A DNA stretch of 22,215 bases from Pyrinomonas sp040289685. GTDB taxonomy: Bacteria > Acidobacteriota > Blastocatellia > Pyrinomonadales > Pyrinomonadaceae. Below, piece after piece: positions 13,625 to 22,215 of the stretch (its first letter is position 1; each line of letters begins with the position of its first letter). The position numbers and the translations under genes are program-made. The notes under the pieces were generated by a model. The model ran no database searches, had not been told where the DNA came from, and saw only the letters and a list, made by a program, of their open reading frames with translations. Location of the stretch: NCBI RefSeq assembly GCF_040289685.1, contig NZ_PSLQ01000061.1, positions 1 through 22,215 of the forward strand. Direction: 5' to 3'.

Positions 13625-15685
13625 CTAACTCTGAAAGTTTGAGGACAAAACGAAAGGCGCTTCTTTCAACTCCGGCTTGCGTTTCACGACGAGCACCTGA
13701 TAGCAGATGCGCACGGCGTCGAGAAAGACGCCGACGATCACCAAGATCAAGGTCGCCGTCATCAAAGCGTCCACGCGATCGTTGAAGAGCATCTTCTCCA
13801 TATCGGCTAACGATTTCGCCGGAGCGATCAAATGGTCGCTGGCGATGCCATCGGCAACCAATCGGGCATGAGCGAGAAAGCCGATAGTTGGATCCGCGGA
13901 GAAGAGCTTTTGCCACCCAGCCGTTAGAGTGACGGCCAAAAGCCATGCAAGCGGCACGGCCGTTACCCAACTGTATCGCGCGCGCCCCATTTTAACGAGA
14001 ACGACGGTTGCAGCGCTGAGCGCGATGCCGGCGAGCATCTGATTGGCGATGCCGAAAAGCGGCCACAGCGTGTTGATCCCGCCCAAAGGATCGGTCACGC
14101 CTTGGTATAGGAAGTAGCCCCACGTTGCAGCGATGATGGCGCTGGCCAGTGCGTTGGCGCCGAAGGATTCCGTGCGTCCAAGAGGTCTCCAGATGTTGCC
14201 CAGCAGATCCTGCAGCATGAAGCGCCCGACGCGCGTTCCGGCGTCGATCGTCGTCAGGATGAAAACGGCCTCGAAGAGGATGGCGAAATGGTACCAGAAG
14301 GCTTTGAAGCCGCCCATGAACTTTGAGAAGGTGTCGGCTATGCCGACGGCGAGCGTTGGCGCGCCGCCCGTGCGCGACAAGATGGTCTGCTCGCCCACAT
14401 CCTTAGCCCATTGGGTGATCGTTTGCGCATCTATGGCGAAGCCCCATTGACTGATCTTCGCGGCAGCCGTCGCCGCGTCGGTTCCGATGGCGGCGGCGGG
14501 CGAGTTCATCGCAAAGTAGATGCCGGGGGTGAGCGAGGCGGCGGCGACCATCGCCATCACGGCGACGAAAGACTCCATCAACATAGCGCCGTAGCCTATC
14601 ATGCGCGCCTGGGATTCGCGCTGAATCATCTTTGGCGTCGTTCCCGAAGCGATCAGCGAGTGAAACCCGGAGATCGCCCCACAGGCGATCGTGATGAAAA
14701 GGAAGGGGAAGAGATCGCCTTTGAAAACCGGTCCGGTCCCGTCGACGAAGCGCGTCAGCTTGGGCATGTGAATTGGCGGCAGGACGACCAGAATCCCGAT
14801 CGCCAGCAGAAGGACCGTGCCGACCTTGAGGAAGGAGCTGAGATAGTCACGCGGCGCGAGCAGCAGCCAGACGGGAAGGATTGAAGCCGTAAACCCGTAG
14901 AGGATCATCAACTGAGCGAGCGTCGTCCCGCTCAGCGTGAAGAGACTAGCCCAGTACGGATGTTCCGCGACGCGCTGGCCCAGCCAGAGGGAAAACAGCA
15001 GCAGGGCGAATCCGATGAGCGATCCTTCCAGCACTCGACCCGGGCGCAAGTGGCGCATATAGACGCCCATCAGCAGCGCGATCGGAATGGTCATCGCAAT
15101 GGTGAAAGTCCCCCACGGAGAGCCGCGCAGCGCGTTGACGACGACGAGCGCAAGCACGGCGATCAAGATGACCATGATCGCCGGGATGCCGATCAGAGCG
15201 AGCAGTCCGCTCGCCGGGCCGATCTCATCGCGGACTATCTGTCCCAAAGAGCGTCCATCGCGGCGCATCGAAAGGAAGAGGATGACGAAATCTTGAACGG
15301 CGCCGCCGAGAACGACGCCGATGATGATCCAGAGCGTGCCGGGAAGATAGCCCATCTGCGCCGCGAGGATCGGGCCAACAAGCGGTCCAGCTCCAGCGAT
15401 CGCGGCAAAATGATGGCCGAGCAGCACCCATTTGTTCGTCGGGACGAAATCTTTGCCATCGTTATGTAGCTCGGCGGGAGTCGCGCGCCGATCGTCAACG
15501 CCGAGCGCTCTATTGGCGATGAACTTGCTGTAAAAACGATAAGCGACCGCATAGGTCGCCACTGCCGCGATGATGAGCCAAGCGGCGCTGATCGTCTCGC
15601 CGTTGTTGAGGGCTAGGATGGCGAAAGCGAGCGCGCCGAGCGCGGAGATGGTGGCCCACAGCAAGATGGAAAGAACTTTACGCAA
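13625..15685 (-). CDS. cstA: Carbon starvation protein CstA family transporter
   Basis: The protein is 686 residues with about 16-18 hydrophobic segments. Signature stretches include YRFYSKFIANRALGVDD, PAELHNDGKDFVPTNKWVLLGHHFAAIAGAGPLVGP, LGGAVQDFVILFLSMRRDG, ISGFHSLIASGTTPKMI, and LFGIANQMLAGIAL. CstA proteins are inner-membrane transporters of pyruvate and possibly peptides, induced by carbon limitation. The start is TTG 15685, eight nt after GGAGGAG. No in-frame ATG is nearby and the GTG just upstream is out of frame, so a non-ATG start is well supported. YbdD follows in the same operon. Nothing specific can be said about regulation, though CRP or two-component control is common for the family. 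Confidence 0.95.
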   Translation of the reverse strand: MRKVLSILLWATISALGALAFAILALNNGETISAAWLIIAAVATYAVAYRFYSKFIANRALGVDDRRATPAELHNDGKDFVPTNKWVLLGHHFAAIAGAGPLVGPILAAQMGYLPGTLWIIIGVVLGGAVQDFVILFLSMRRDGRSLGQIVRDEIGPASGLLALIGIPAIMVILIAVLALVVVNALRGSPWGTFTIAMTIPIALLMGVYMRHLRPGRVLEGSLIGFALLLFSLWLGQRVAEHPYWASLFTLSGTTLAQLMILYGFTASILPVWLLLAPRDYLSSFLKVGTVLLLAIGILVVLPPIHMPKLTRFVDGTGPVFKGDLFPFLFITIACGAISGFHSLIASGTTPKMIQRESQARMIGYGAMLMESFVAVMAMVAAASLTPGIYFAMNSPAAAIGTDAATAAAKISQWGFAIDAQTITQWAKDVGEQTILSRTGGAPTLAVGIADTFSKFMGGFKAFWYHFAILFEAVFILTTIDAGTRVGRFMLQDLLGNIWRPLGRTESFGANALASAIIAATWGYFLYQGVTDPLGGINTLWPLFGIANQMLAGIALSAATVVLVKMGRARYSWVTAVPLAWLLAVTLTAGWQKLFSADPTIGFLAHARLVADGIASDHLIAPAKSLADMEKMLFNDRVDALMTATLILVIVGVFLDAVRICYQVLVVKRKPELKEAPFVLSSNFQS

Positions 15686-15843
15686 GCTTCACGCTCCTCC
15701 TTCCCGATCGGGTCTTGAAAGATCTTAAGGTGAACGCTGTCGAGATTGTAACCGAAGATGCAGGGCGTTTCATCAAGTTTTCTTAAGCTTATCATCAGAG
15801 AAGTCTCGCGCGGATTCGAGAGTGAAATAGGGAGCGGTGCAGC

Positions 15844-16369
15844 TCATCCGTACGGTTCAAGCGATAATTCGCCGCTTTCGGAGACGTAAAAGTTGAGATA
15901 GAGGGGCGACCACGGGACCGTCGAATCCCGTTCGTTAGCTTCGAACGATGGAGAGAGGAAGACTCCTGAATCGTAAATAGTCTTGCCTGATTTCGCATCA
16001 TACGCTTTGATCGAGTAGAAGCTCATGATGGTTGCGAAGGATGTTTGCTGATCGGCCGGCACCTTCCGCTTGAAATCGATGTCCCGCACAATGAAGGTCC
16101 GCTCAAGTAGGGTGCTCAGATCGCTTTTCGCAAAAGGGAGTTTTGCGAGCAGGATCTTTCGCAGAAAAAGTTCCGGGTCGAGATCGCGCTCTCGCCCTTC
16201 CCGCTGAAGCTAGCGCATAATCTCTTCAAACTCCCGCTCGGCAAGGTGAGCGATAAATCCGCCTTTCATCGTTTCGAAGTCCTCCTCGGCGAGAGCTTGA
16301 ATCGCGCCGAAGTGTACAAAAGAAGGTGTGTCAAGGGAGACGTGAAAGCTAGCATAGCGAGCCTATCGC
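15844..16369 (-). pseudogene. Unrecognised protein gene interrupted by an in-frame TAG
   Basis: On the minus strand one frame runs from about 16369 to TGA 15844-15846 with a single internal TAG at 16210-16212. Before the stop it reads DTPSFVHFGAIQALAEEDFETMKGG and ends HLAEREFEEIMR. After the stop come LQREGRERDLDPELFLRKILL, AKSDLSTLLERTFIVRDIDF, SFATIMSFYSIKAYDAKSGK, and YLNFYVSESGELSLEPYG. Composition is protein-like on both sides of the TAG, so this is probably one gene with a nonsense mutation. The 81-residue part from GTG 16089 could persist alone. There is no recognisable family and no clear start with a ribosome binding site. It lies upstream of cstA on the same strand. Confidence 0.4.
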
Positions 16370-17103
16370 TGGGAGGAATGGCCGTGCTTTTGCAGTATGA
16401 TTTCGAGAACGCTGATGGGAAGATCTCACTAGCCGGACGGTCAACATTTTAGGTCTCGATCTCGGGGAAAGATGAATTATCTTACGAATAAGTCAGAGCT
16501 TCTTGCGTTGTTTCGCGCGGCTGCTTCGGTCACGCATTTCCTATGGAGGGCCTCGTGAAAAAATCTGGGCTTGCTGCGCAAAAGCAAATAGCGGCGTTCT
16601 TCTCCTGGAGAAGCGCTTCGGTCGAAGCTCACGGAGGGATCGCGCGAAAGCAGAGCGAAAGAGTTCGAGCAGCTAACAGGTCGTCGCCGCTTCTTTCTTC
16701 CAAAAAGTCTTGACTCGCTTAAGCGAGCTGTGCCACTCATCGTGCGTCCTCAATGTCGGTAGATGAGCCAGCGTTGTTCAAAACATGCTGGCTCTGGCTG
16801 CAGATGATCCGGTTTGCAGTCGCGCGTCGGTTGCCCTAGCCTCCGCACTTTTCAGCCATCACGTGCTGGTGCTCGGAGCCATAGTCAAAAGGGAGCGTCG
16901 GAAGACCTGATGCGTCTCACTCCACCTCGTGGAGATTTGCTGCGAAGCGAAATAGAGAGCAAAGGTCGTAAAAAGCTGCGTTTCAGCGCCCTCGCTATGT
17001 TGGTGAAATAGGGCCATCCGTTGCTTATGCGCGATGGATGAAGCTCGCCCGTTCAGCAACATCGCGACGATTTCGGGGCGGAGAGCTTTGAGGAGACGAG
17101 AAT
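16370..17103. other. Gene-poor stretch upstream of the RHS gene
   Basis: No intact gene is recognised. One plus-strand frame, 16592-16762, has protein-like composition (AKEFEQLTGRRRFFLPKSLDSLKRAV) and may be the tail of a decayed gene. Stops lie directly upstream in all plausible continuations. The last bases before 17104 contain the AGGAG ribosome binding site (17091-17095) of the RHS gene. Confidence 0.3.
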
Positions 17104-17676
17104 ATGCCTCGCCTTGCAGATACGCCACGCTCTCCCCGCTTGAGAGCGATCATCGGTCGGATCGGTTCGAAGAAGAGTTCAAATGGCGCAACTCGCGGTC
17201 GCCATATCGCGATTGGCGCGCCGCTTGCGCGAGCGAAACGAACGCTGGCTGCGACGATGGTCATCGTGTTGCTTTTGCCGGGACCGGTCGGGGCGCGCGT
17301 GATCTTTTGGGAGGCGCAAGTTTTCGGAGCGGATTTGGCCTTTGGGTTTAGGGCTTTCCTCGCACAACAGGGGCGGCAGGCACCATCTGGGCCGCGAGTC
17401 GAAAAGCAGGGGGAGCGTGACCGGCGCGTTGCGCAGGTCGAGATCGCGCCGCGCGCCATCAGATTGAGGGTGGGAGAAGATGTGCGCTTGATCGCCATCG
17501 CGCGAGACCGGGATGGGAGGCCCATCGGTGGCGTTCGAGTCAGATGGACGGGTGAGGATTTGGATCGCAGCAGGTCTGTGTTGGTCGGAGCTGACGGTCT
17601 TTTCGAAGCTCGCGTCGCGGGGCGATATCTCGTGCGAGCCGCAACAGGTAGTGTTAAGCGCAGCGGCGGAGATTGA
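17104..17676 (+). CDS. N-terminal part of RHS-repeat surface protein (export signal + Ig-like domain), frameshifted
   Basis: ATG 17104 follows AGGAG by 8 nt, a strong start. The first 45 residues are very basic (SKKSSNGATRGRH). A hydrophobic segment, TLAATMVIVLLLPGPVGA, acts as a signal or anchor. After a linker, about residues 112-175 look like a Big/Ig-like domain: VEIAPRAIRLRVGEDVRLIAIARDRDGRPIGGVRVRW, then GLFEARVAGRYLVRA. The frame then diverges and stops at 17676. The next frame continues the Ig-like strand pattern (VVLSAAAEIEVTDGE) and flows into the RHS protein. The two are probably one gene broken by an indel near 17630-17650. Confidence 0.65.
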   Translation: MPRLADTPRSPRLRAIIGRIGSKKSSNGATRGRHIAIGAPLARAKRTLAATMVIVLLLPGPVGARVIFWEAQVFGADLAFGFRAFLAQQGRQAPSGPRVEKQGERDRRVAQVEIAPRAIRLRVGEDVRLIAIARDRDGRPIGGVRVRWTGEDLDRSRSVLVGADGLFEARVAGRYLVRAATGSVKRSGGD

Positions 17677-20600
17677 GGTCACCGATGGCGAGCGGGCGAG
17701 CAGAGAGCGAGCGCGCACACCAGCGCGGCGACGGGCCGTAGAGACGCATCGCGTCTCTACGCGCGATCTGCCCCGGAGCTTGAGCGGAAGAACCGCGAGC
17801 TTCGGAAAGAACGCACGGGTTGGCAGCGGGACCGGAAACGGGCGGGTACGTTTGATCTCCGCTTCTTTGCGCTCGGTGGAGCGCAACGCGCTCGCTCGTC
17901 CGATCGATGATTCGAGGTGGGATGAAGGCAATTACTGGGCGGCGGACGATCCCGCCAATCGCGTCGGCGATCCACCCGGCTACCCACAGGATGATGGAGC
18001 GGGTAGCGGCAACTTTCAGCTCGCAGCGCCAGTGATCAGTTTGCCCGGACGCGGACTTTCGTTGAACTTGGTGCTCGCTTACAACTCGCGCGTATGGACC
18101 AAAGCTGGCTCAGAGATTGACTTCGATGCCGATCGTGGATGGCCTGCGCCAGGCTGGTCTTTAGGCTTCGGCAAGATCGTCGGGATGGGCGCAGGTGGCA
18201 GTATGATCATCGAACCAGATGGGACGCGTCGCGCTTTCACGGGCGCGTTAGCCAACTACGGCTCTGGTTACTACTACTTCAATGGGCATACAACCGATGG
18301 CAGCCTGATCGATTACTGGAGTTGGAGCTACAACGGTGTGATCTCGATGGCGGAAGCGCGATTGCCAAATGGGACCTTGATTCGCTATGGGGCCGCTGGA
18401 GACGGTTGCGTCTATCCGACGCAAATCGCGGATGTCAACGGCAACTACATCAGGATCGCTTATGTCGGTAATCAAGGGCCGCGAATTCAATACATCACCG
18501 ACTCCTTGGGACGCGCCGTCGAATTTCATTACGACGAGAACGGGTTGTTGACGGCAATCACTGGACCGGGACTAAACGGAGCGGCGCGCACGCTCGTTCG
18601 CTTGCACTATCGGCAGCTCGCGCTGAACTATGGCTTTGCCGGGCTTACGGTGCGTGCGCGCAACCCCTTGGTGTGGGTGGTTGATGCCGTTTACTATCCT
18701 GCGACCGGAACGGGTTACTGGTTTGGCGATCCGGATTCATACTCGTCTTACGGGATGCTGGCGAAGGTCGAAGAACAGCGAGCGATGAGCTTCGACGCTT
18801 CGTCTTTGACCGAACAGGGGATGATCGGCACTGGGCAGATGACGCGCCGTCAGGTCTACAACTATCCGCTCGGACCTGATTATAGTTTGACGGATGCTCC
18901 GACCTACACGACTTTAACCGAAACCTGGGCTGGCATGGACGCTGAACCAGCCGTCACGCAGTACGCCATCTATCAAAACGCTTCTCCGCGACGAGTGGAG
19001 ATCACACGTCCTGACGGGACAAAGAGCATTCAATATTCGTTCAACGCGCCCAATCAATACAACGACGGTTTAATTTACCGGGACGAACTGCGCGACTCAC
19101 AAGGTAGTCTATTGGCTCGCAGCACGGTCACATGGGAGCAGGGAACGTATGATTCGCCGCGTCCCGTGCGGACCGAGATCACGGATGAGCGCGGGCAAGT
19201 GACGGCTACGGAGCTCAGTTACGGACCCGTTTACAACCAGGTTACGGAGACACGCGAGTATGATTACGGCGGGACGAACATGCGGCGCGTGACGCGCACC
19301 GCTTATGAGAACAGTACGAATTACACTAACCGCCACATCTTCAATCTCGTGCGGATTGTGGAGACTTACGGGGGCGATGGTGCGACGAGGCTTTCGCGCG
19401 TCGAATACGAGTACGATGGCGCGACGCTTCAAGACGCACCCGGCGTCGTGCAACACCTGCCATCACATAACCCGTACGCGCCGCCTGTGGAAAGCTGTTT
19501 GTGGCAGGATGATCCGAACGATCCGGATTACCAAAATCCAGGTTGCGTCGGTTGGGATCCGCGTTGCGATGGTTATGTCGAGCAGATCTACGTATGCAAT
19601 ACGCTTCCGCAATATGATCCGGCGACGGATTATCGCGGCAACGTCACGCAGATCAAGAAATACGCTGACGCCGCGAATCTCGCCGGTGCGACCACCGAGA
19701 CGCGGCGTTATGACATCGCAGGCAACATGGTTGCGGCTTCGACCAGTTGTTGCGAGCAGACCTCGTGGAGTTACACCGTCGATACGCAGTACGCCTATCC
19801 GCAAGCGCAGACGCGCGGTGCCGCGGATCCTTCCGGTCCACGGGTGACGACGAGTGCCGTCTACGACTTTAACACCGGCTTGGTCCTTGCGACCACGGAT
19901 GCTGATGGTCGGACCAGTCAGACCATTTACGATGCGAATACGTTGCGCCCACAGACGAGCTATGCATCGAGCGGCGCCTACACTTCTTACGCCTATGACG
20001 ATACAGCAATGGTCGTTGGCGAGACGACGCGCACGGCTGATGGCACGCTCGCCAGTCAAAGCGTGCGGCGATTGAATGGGCTGGGCCAGATCAAGCGCGA
20101 GGAGGCGCTTGCGACAGGTGGCGCATGGGACGTGGTCGAAACGCAATACGACGAGCTCGGACGAATACGACGCCAAACGCGCCCGTATCGGGCCGGGCAG
20201 GAGCAACCGCAGTGGAACGAAACGCAGTACGATGCGTTAGGGCGTGTCGTATCGGTGCGCGCGCCTGACGGAAGTCAAACGCGAGTCTTCTACAACGAAG
20301 TTCAACGGCCCGATGTCGCGAGCGGTGAACCCGGACAAACTGAACGGCACGTGGATGCGTGGGGGCGCGAGCGCTGGCTGAGGACGGATGCGGATGGGCG
20401 ATTGGTGGAAGTGGTCGAGCCAAACCCGCAAGGCGACGGATCGGTCTGGACCGGCGGGTTAGTGACGCGCTACATTTATGATCCTTTGGGCAATCTGATC
20501 GAGACGATCCAAGGGGCTCAACGGCGGCGCTTTCGTTACGACTCTTTGGGAAGGCTAACGCACCAGAAACTGGCCGAGCAATCGGCAACGTTGGATGATG

Positions 20601-22215
20601 CTGGACGGTATGTCGGGGGCGGGAGCTGGGGTGAAGTCTTCGCTTACGATGACCGCTCAAACCTGATCTGGCGCGTTGACGCCAGAGGCGTGCGCATAGT
20701 CTTTGACTACAACGGCGATCCGTTGAACCGATTGCAATCGGTCACGTATGACACGAGCGGAGCGGGGCAGCCAGTCGAACCTGCAGCTACGGTGCGTTAC
20801 GAATACGTGACGGCGGGCGACCTGACGCGCGTCAAGCGCATTGTGGCTGAGGGCGTCAGCACCGAAGAGTACGAGTACGATGCCGAAGGGAGAATAAGTC
20901 GCAAGCGCGTCGTCTTAGCGACACGACCCAACCATCCGTTTGATGTCGAGTACATTTACGACACACTCGACCGAGTGACGGACGTGCGATACCCAGCGCA
21001 ATATGGATTTGGCGCGGCGCTACGCAAAGTGGTCCACCACGACTACGACGTGGCGAGCCGATTGCGCGGACTCAAAGTGGATGGGGGGGNNNNNNNNNNG
21101 AAGGTGGTTCCCAGTCCAGAATGTATTGACCGATTACATGGGGTGGATTACGCTTCAAACTTGCAGTACAATGCCGCGAGCCAGACGACCTCGTTGCAAG
21201 TTGGCACCGGGGCGAATCAGGTCATCGAAACTTACAACTACGATGCCGCGACCGGTCTGCTCACGAACCAGCAGGTGACGCGCGGGGCGGTGCGCCTGCT
21301 CGATCTCAGTTATGACTATTTGCGTCCGGGAACGAGCGCGGGGCGAACCGGGCAGTTGACGCGGGTGATCAACAATCTCGACAGGAGCAAAGATAAGACT
21401 TACGAATATGATGCGTTAGGGCGTCTGGTTCGCGTGACGAGCGGCGACAACAGATGGTGGCAGCAGTACACTTATGATCGTTATGGGAACCGGACGAGCG
21501 TCGCTGTTGGCGGACAGCTCGCCCGACAGATCGAGGAGCCGTCGTCAGATGTCGCGAGGCTGGCCGGAGCAGGCGATCAACCTTCCACCGCGCAGCGCGA
21601 ACGAGCGCGTGCTTTCGGTTGGCAGCGCCCGGATCCCAAGGTCGTTTTGCCGACCGAGTTGTTGGCTTGGCGATTGGACCCGTTGGGAGAGTTCAATCCT
21701 TGGCGCGTGGTGAACGACTCGCCATTTTCGCTCTTCACCGGAAGAGAGGCGGCTGACCCAGCCGCTGCGATCAACGTCTCGGCGCCACCGCCCCAGTACA
21801 ACGGTTACTTTGATGGGGCGGATTGCAATCAATTGTGGGGTTGGGCATGGGACGCCAGCCAACCGACGACACCGATCCAAGTTGACCTCTTCGTTGATGG
21901 GAATTTTTTGGCGCGCGTTGTCGCGGATCAGTATCGAAGCGATCTACAATCGGCAGGAATCGGTGATGGCCAGCATGGCTGGAGTTATGCGTTGCCGGAG
22001 AGTTTACGCGATCGGCAGGCGCATACGATCAGCGCCCGCGTCGCCGATAGCACATTCGAGCTGAGCAATTCACCGCGACAGTTGCAGTGCGCGCCATCGC
22101 GCAGCGCGGTGGTGGCCCGCGATGGGCACGCGCAATTGAGCTACGATGAAACATCGAATCGGATCAGCAGTGCGGGTTGGGAATACGATGCGGCCGGCAA
22201 TCAGATTCGCGTGCA
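17642..22215 (+). CDS. RHS/YD-repeat surface or toxin-type protein, main part (runs off the window)
   Basis: One frame is open from about 17642 to the window end (over 1500 residues), apart from 10 unknown bases at 21090-21099; both sides of that gap are in the same phase. An extended leader runs to about 17930. An RHS N-terminal beta module follows (GSGNFQLAAPVISLPGRGLSL, NLVLAYNSRVW). Many YD-type repeats come next: YDELGRIRRQTRP, YDALGRVVSVRAP, YDPLGNLIETIQG, YDSLGRLTHQKLA, YDALGRLVRVTSG. RHS proteins form a beta-barrel cocoon exported to or beyond the cell surface, often with a variable C-terminal toxin. The C-terminus is outside the window, so toxin, adhesin or structural roles cannot be separated. 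The frame needs the upstream ORF 17104-17676 for its start. Confidence 0.85.
17738..17760. repeat. Perfect 10-bp-arm palindrome (REP-like dispersed element) within RHS coding sequence
   Basis: GTAGAGACGC (17738-17747), ATC, then GCGTCTCTAC (17751-17760). This GTAGAGACGC...GCGTCTCTAC unit resembles short dispersed palindromes known from several bacterial genomes, including cyanobacteria; I state that from memory. Here it is translated in frame as VETHRVST in the linker before the RHS module. Confidence 0.6.
21090..21099. other. 10-N gap inside the RHS coding sequence
   Basis: Ten unknown bases follow a run of seven G. The reading phase is the same on both sides if the gap is really 10 nt. The 3' side begins KVVPSPECIDRLHG before typical RHS sequence (VDYASNLQYNAASQTTSLQVG) resumes. 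Confidence 0.9.

Noticed and set aside
16246..16452. 68-residue plus-strand ORF (MSDKSAFHRFEVLLGESLN...)
   Set aside because: It is antisense to the more protein-like interrupted minus-strand frame and has no clear ribosome binding site.
16859..17128. 89-residue minus-strand ORF upstream of the RHS gene
   Set aside because: It crosses the RHS ribosome binding site and start codon antisense, and no domain or start signal was seen.
19109..20660. Several minus-strand ORFs of 100-250 residues within the RHS gene
   Set aside because: They are rich in Arg, Ile, Thr and Pro, arising as the complement of YD-repeat codons. The plus frame has clear RHS motifs throughout.

Overview
The window is a moderately GC-rich bacterial chromosome segment. 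It most resembles a member of the Acidobacteriota (Blastocatellia-like). This placement is an inference from gene content and style: a Ro60/TROVE protein, an anchored S9 peptidase with a TolB-like propeller, a very large RHS/YD-repeat surface protein, and NtrC-type regulation. No rRNA or taxonomic marker is present, so it is weak. The sequence behaves like a draft scaffold. It has a 100-N gap and a 10-N gap, and at least two probable single-base frameshifts in otherwise good genes.

Layout. Bases 1-1900 form a decayed zone. It holds the tail of an unrecognised gene, an isolated CRISPR-repeat-like hairpin, the 3' remnant of an alpha/beta hydrolase, an intact MaoC/PhaJ-type hydratase behind a short tandem duplication, and a broken signal-peptide + CBM4_9 gene. 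Bases 1954-5459 (minus) carry a GAF-PAS histidine kinase and an NtrC-family sigma54 activator whose frame breaks just before Walker A. Bases 5667-7986 hold isocitrate lyase (aceA), divergent from an IclR-family regulator. Three TTCA-N6-TGAA palindromes and a sigma70-like aceA promoter lie between them.

Bases 8575-10453 are the most interesting part. A consensus-like sigma70 promoter (TTGACA-17-TATAGT) drives a roughly 118-nt RNA. The RNA's ends form a perfect 10-bp acceptor-like stem next to a textbook tRNA T-arm, but it has no anticodon arm. It is followed at once by a Ro60 (TROVE + vWA/MIDAS) gene. This looks like a bacterial tRNA-mimicking Y RNA (YrlA class) with its Ro60/Rsr partner. A strongly structured convergent intergenic region follows.

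Bases 10761-12983 (minus) encode a membrane-anchored S9 prolyl oligopeptidase-family peptidase. Bases 13417-15685 (minus) encode CstA (carbon starvation / pyruvate-peptide transporter) with its small YbdD partner. Bases 15844-16369 hold a broken hypothetical gene, followed by about 700 bp of unrecognised sequence. From 17104 to the window end runs an RHS/YD-repeat protein with a probable frameshift near 17640, a palindromic repeat inside its coding frame, a 10-N gap, and an inserted beta-rich domain.

Functionally, aceA/IclR (glyoxylate shunt), the hydratase (fatty acyl-CoA or PHA precursors), and CstA/YbdD (scavenging of pyruvate or peptides) fit a heterotroph adapting to C2, fatty-acid and peptide carbon. 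The Ro60-Y RNA pair is an RNA quality-control or stress module that is independent of its neighbours.
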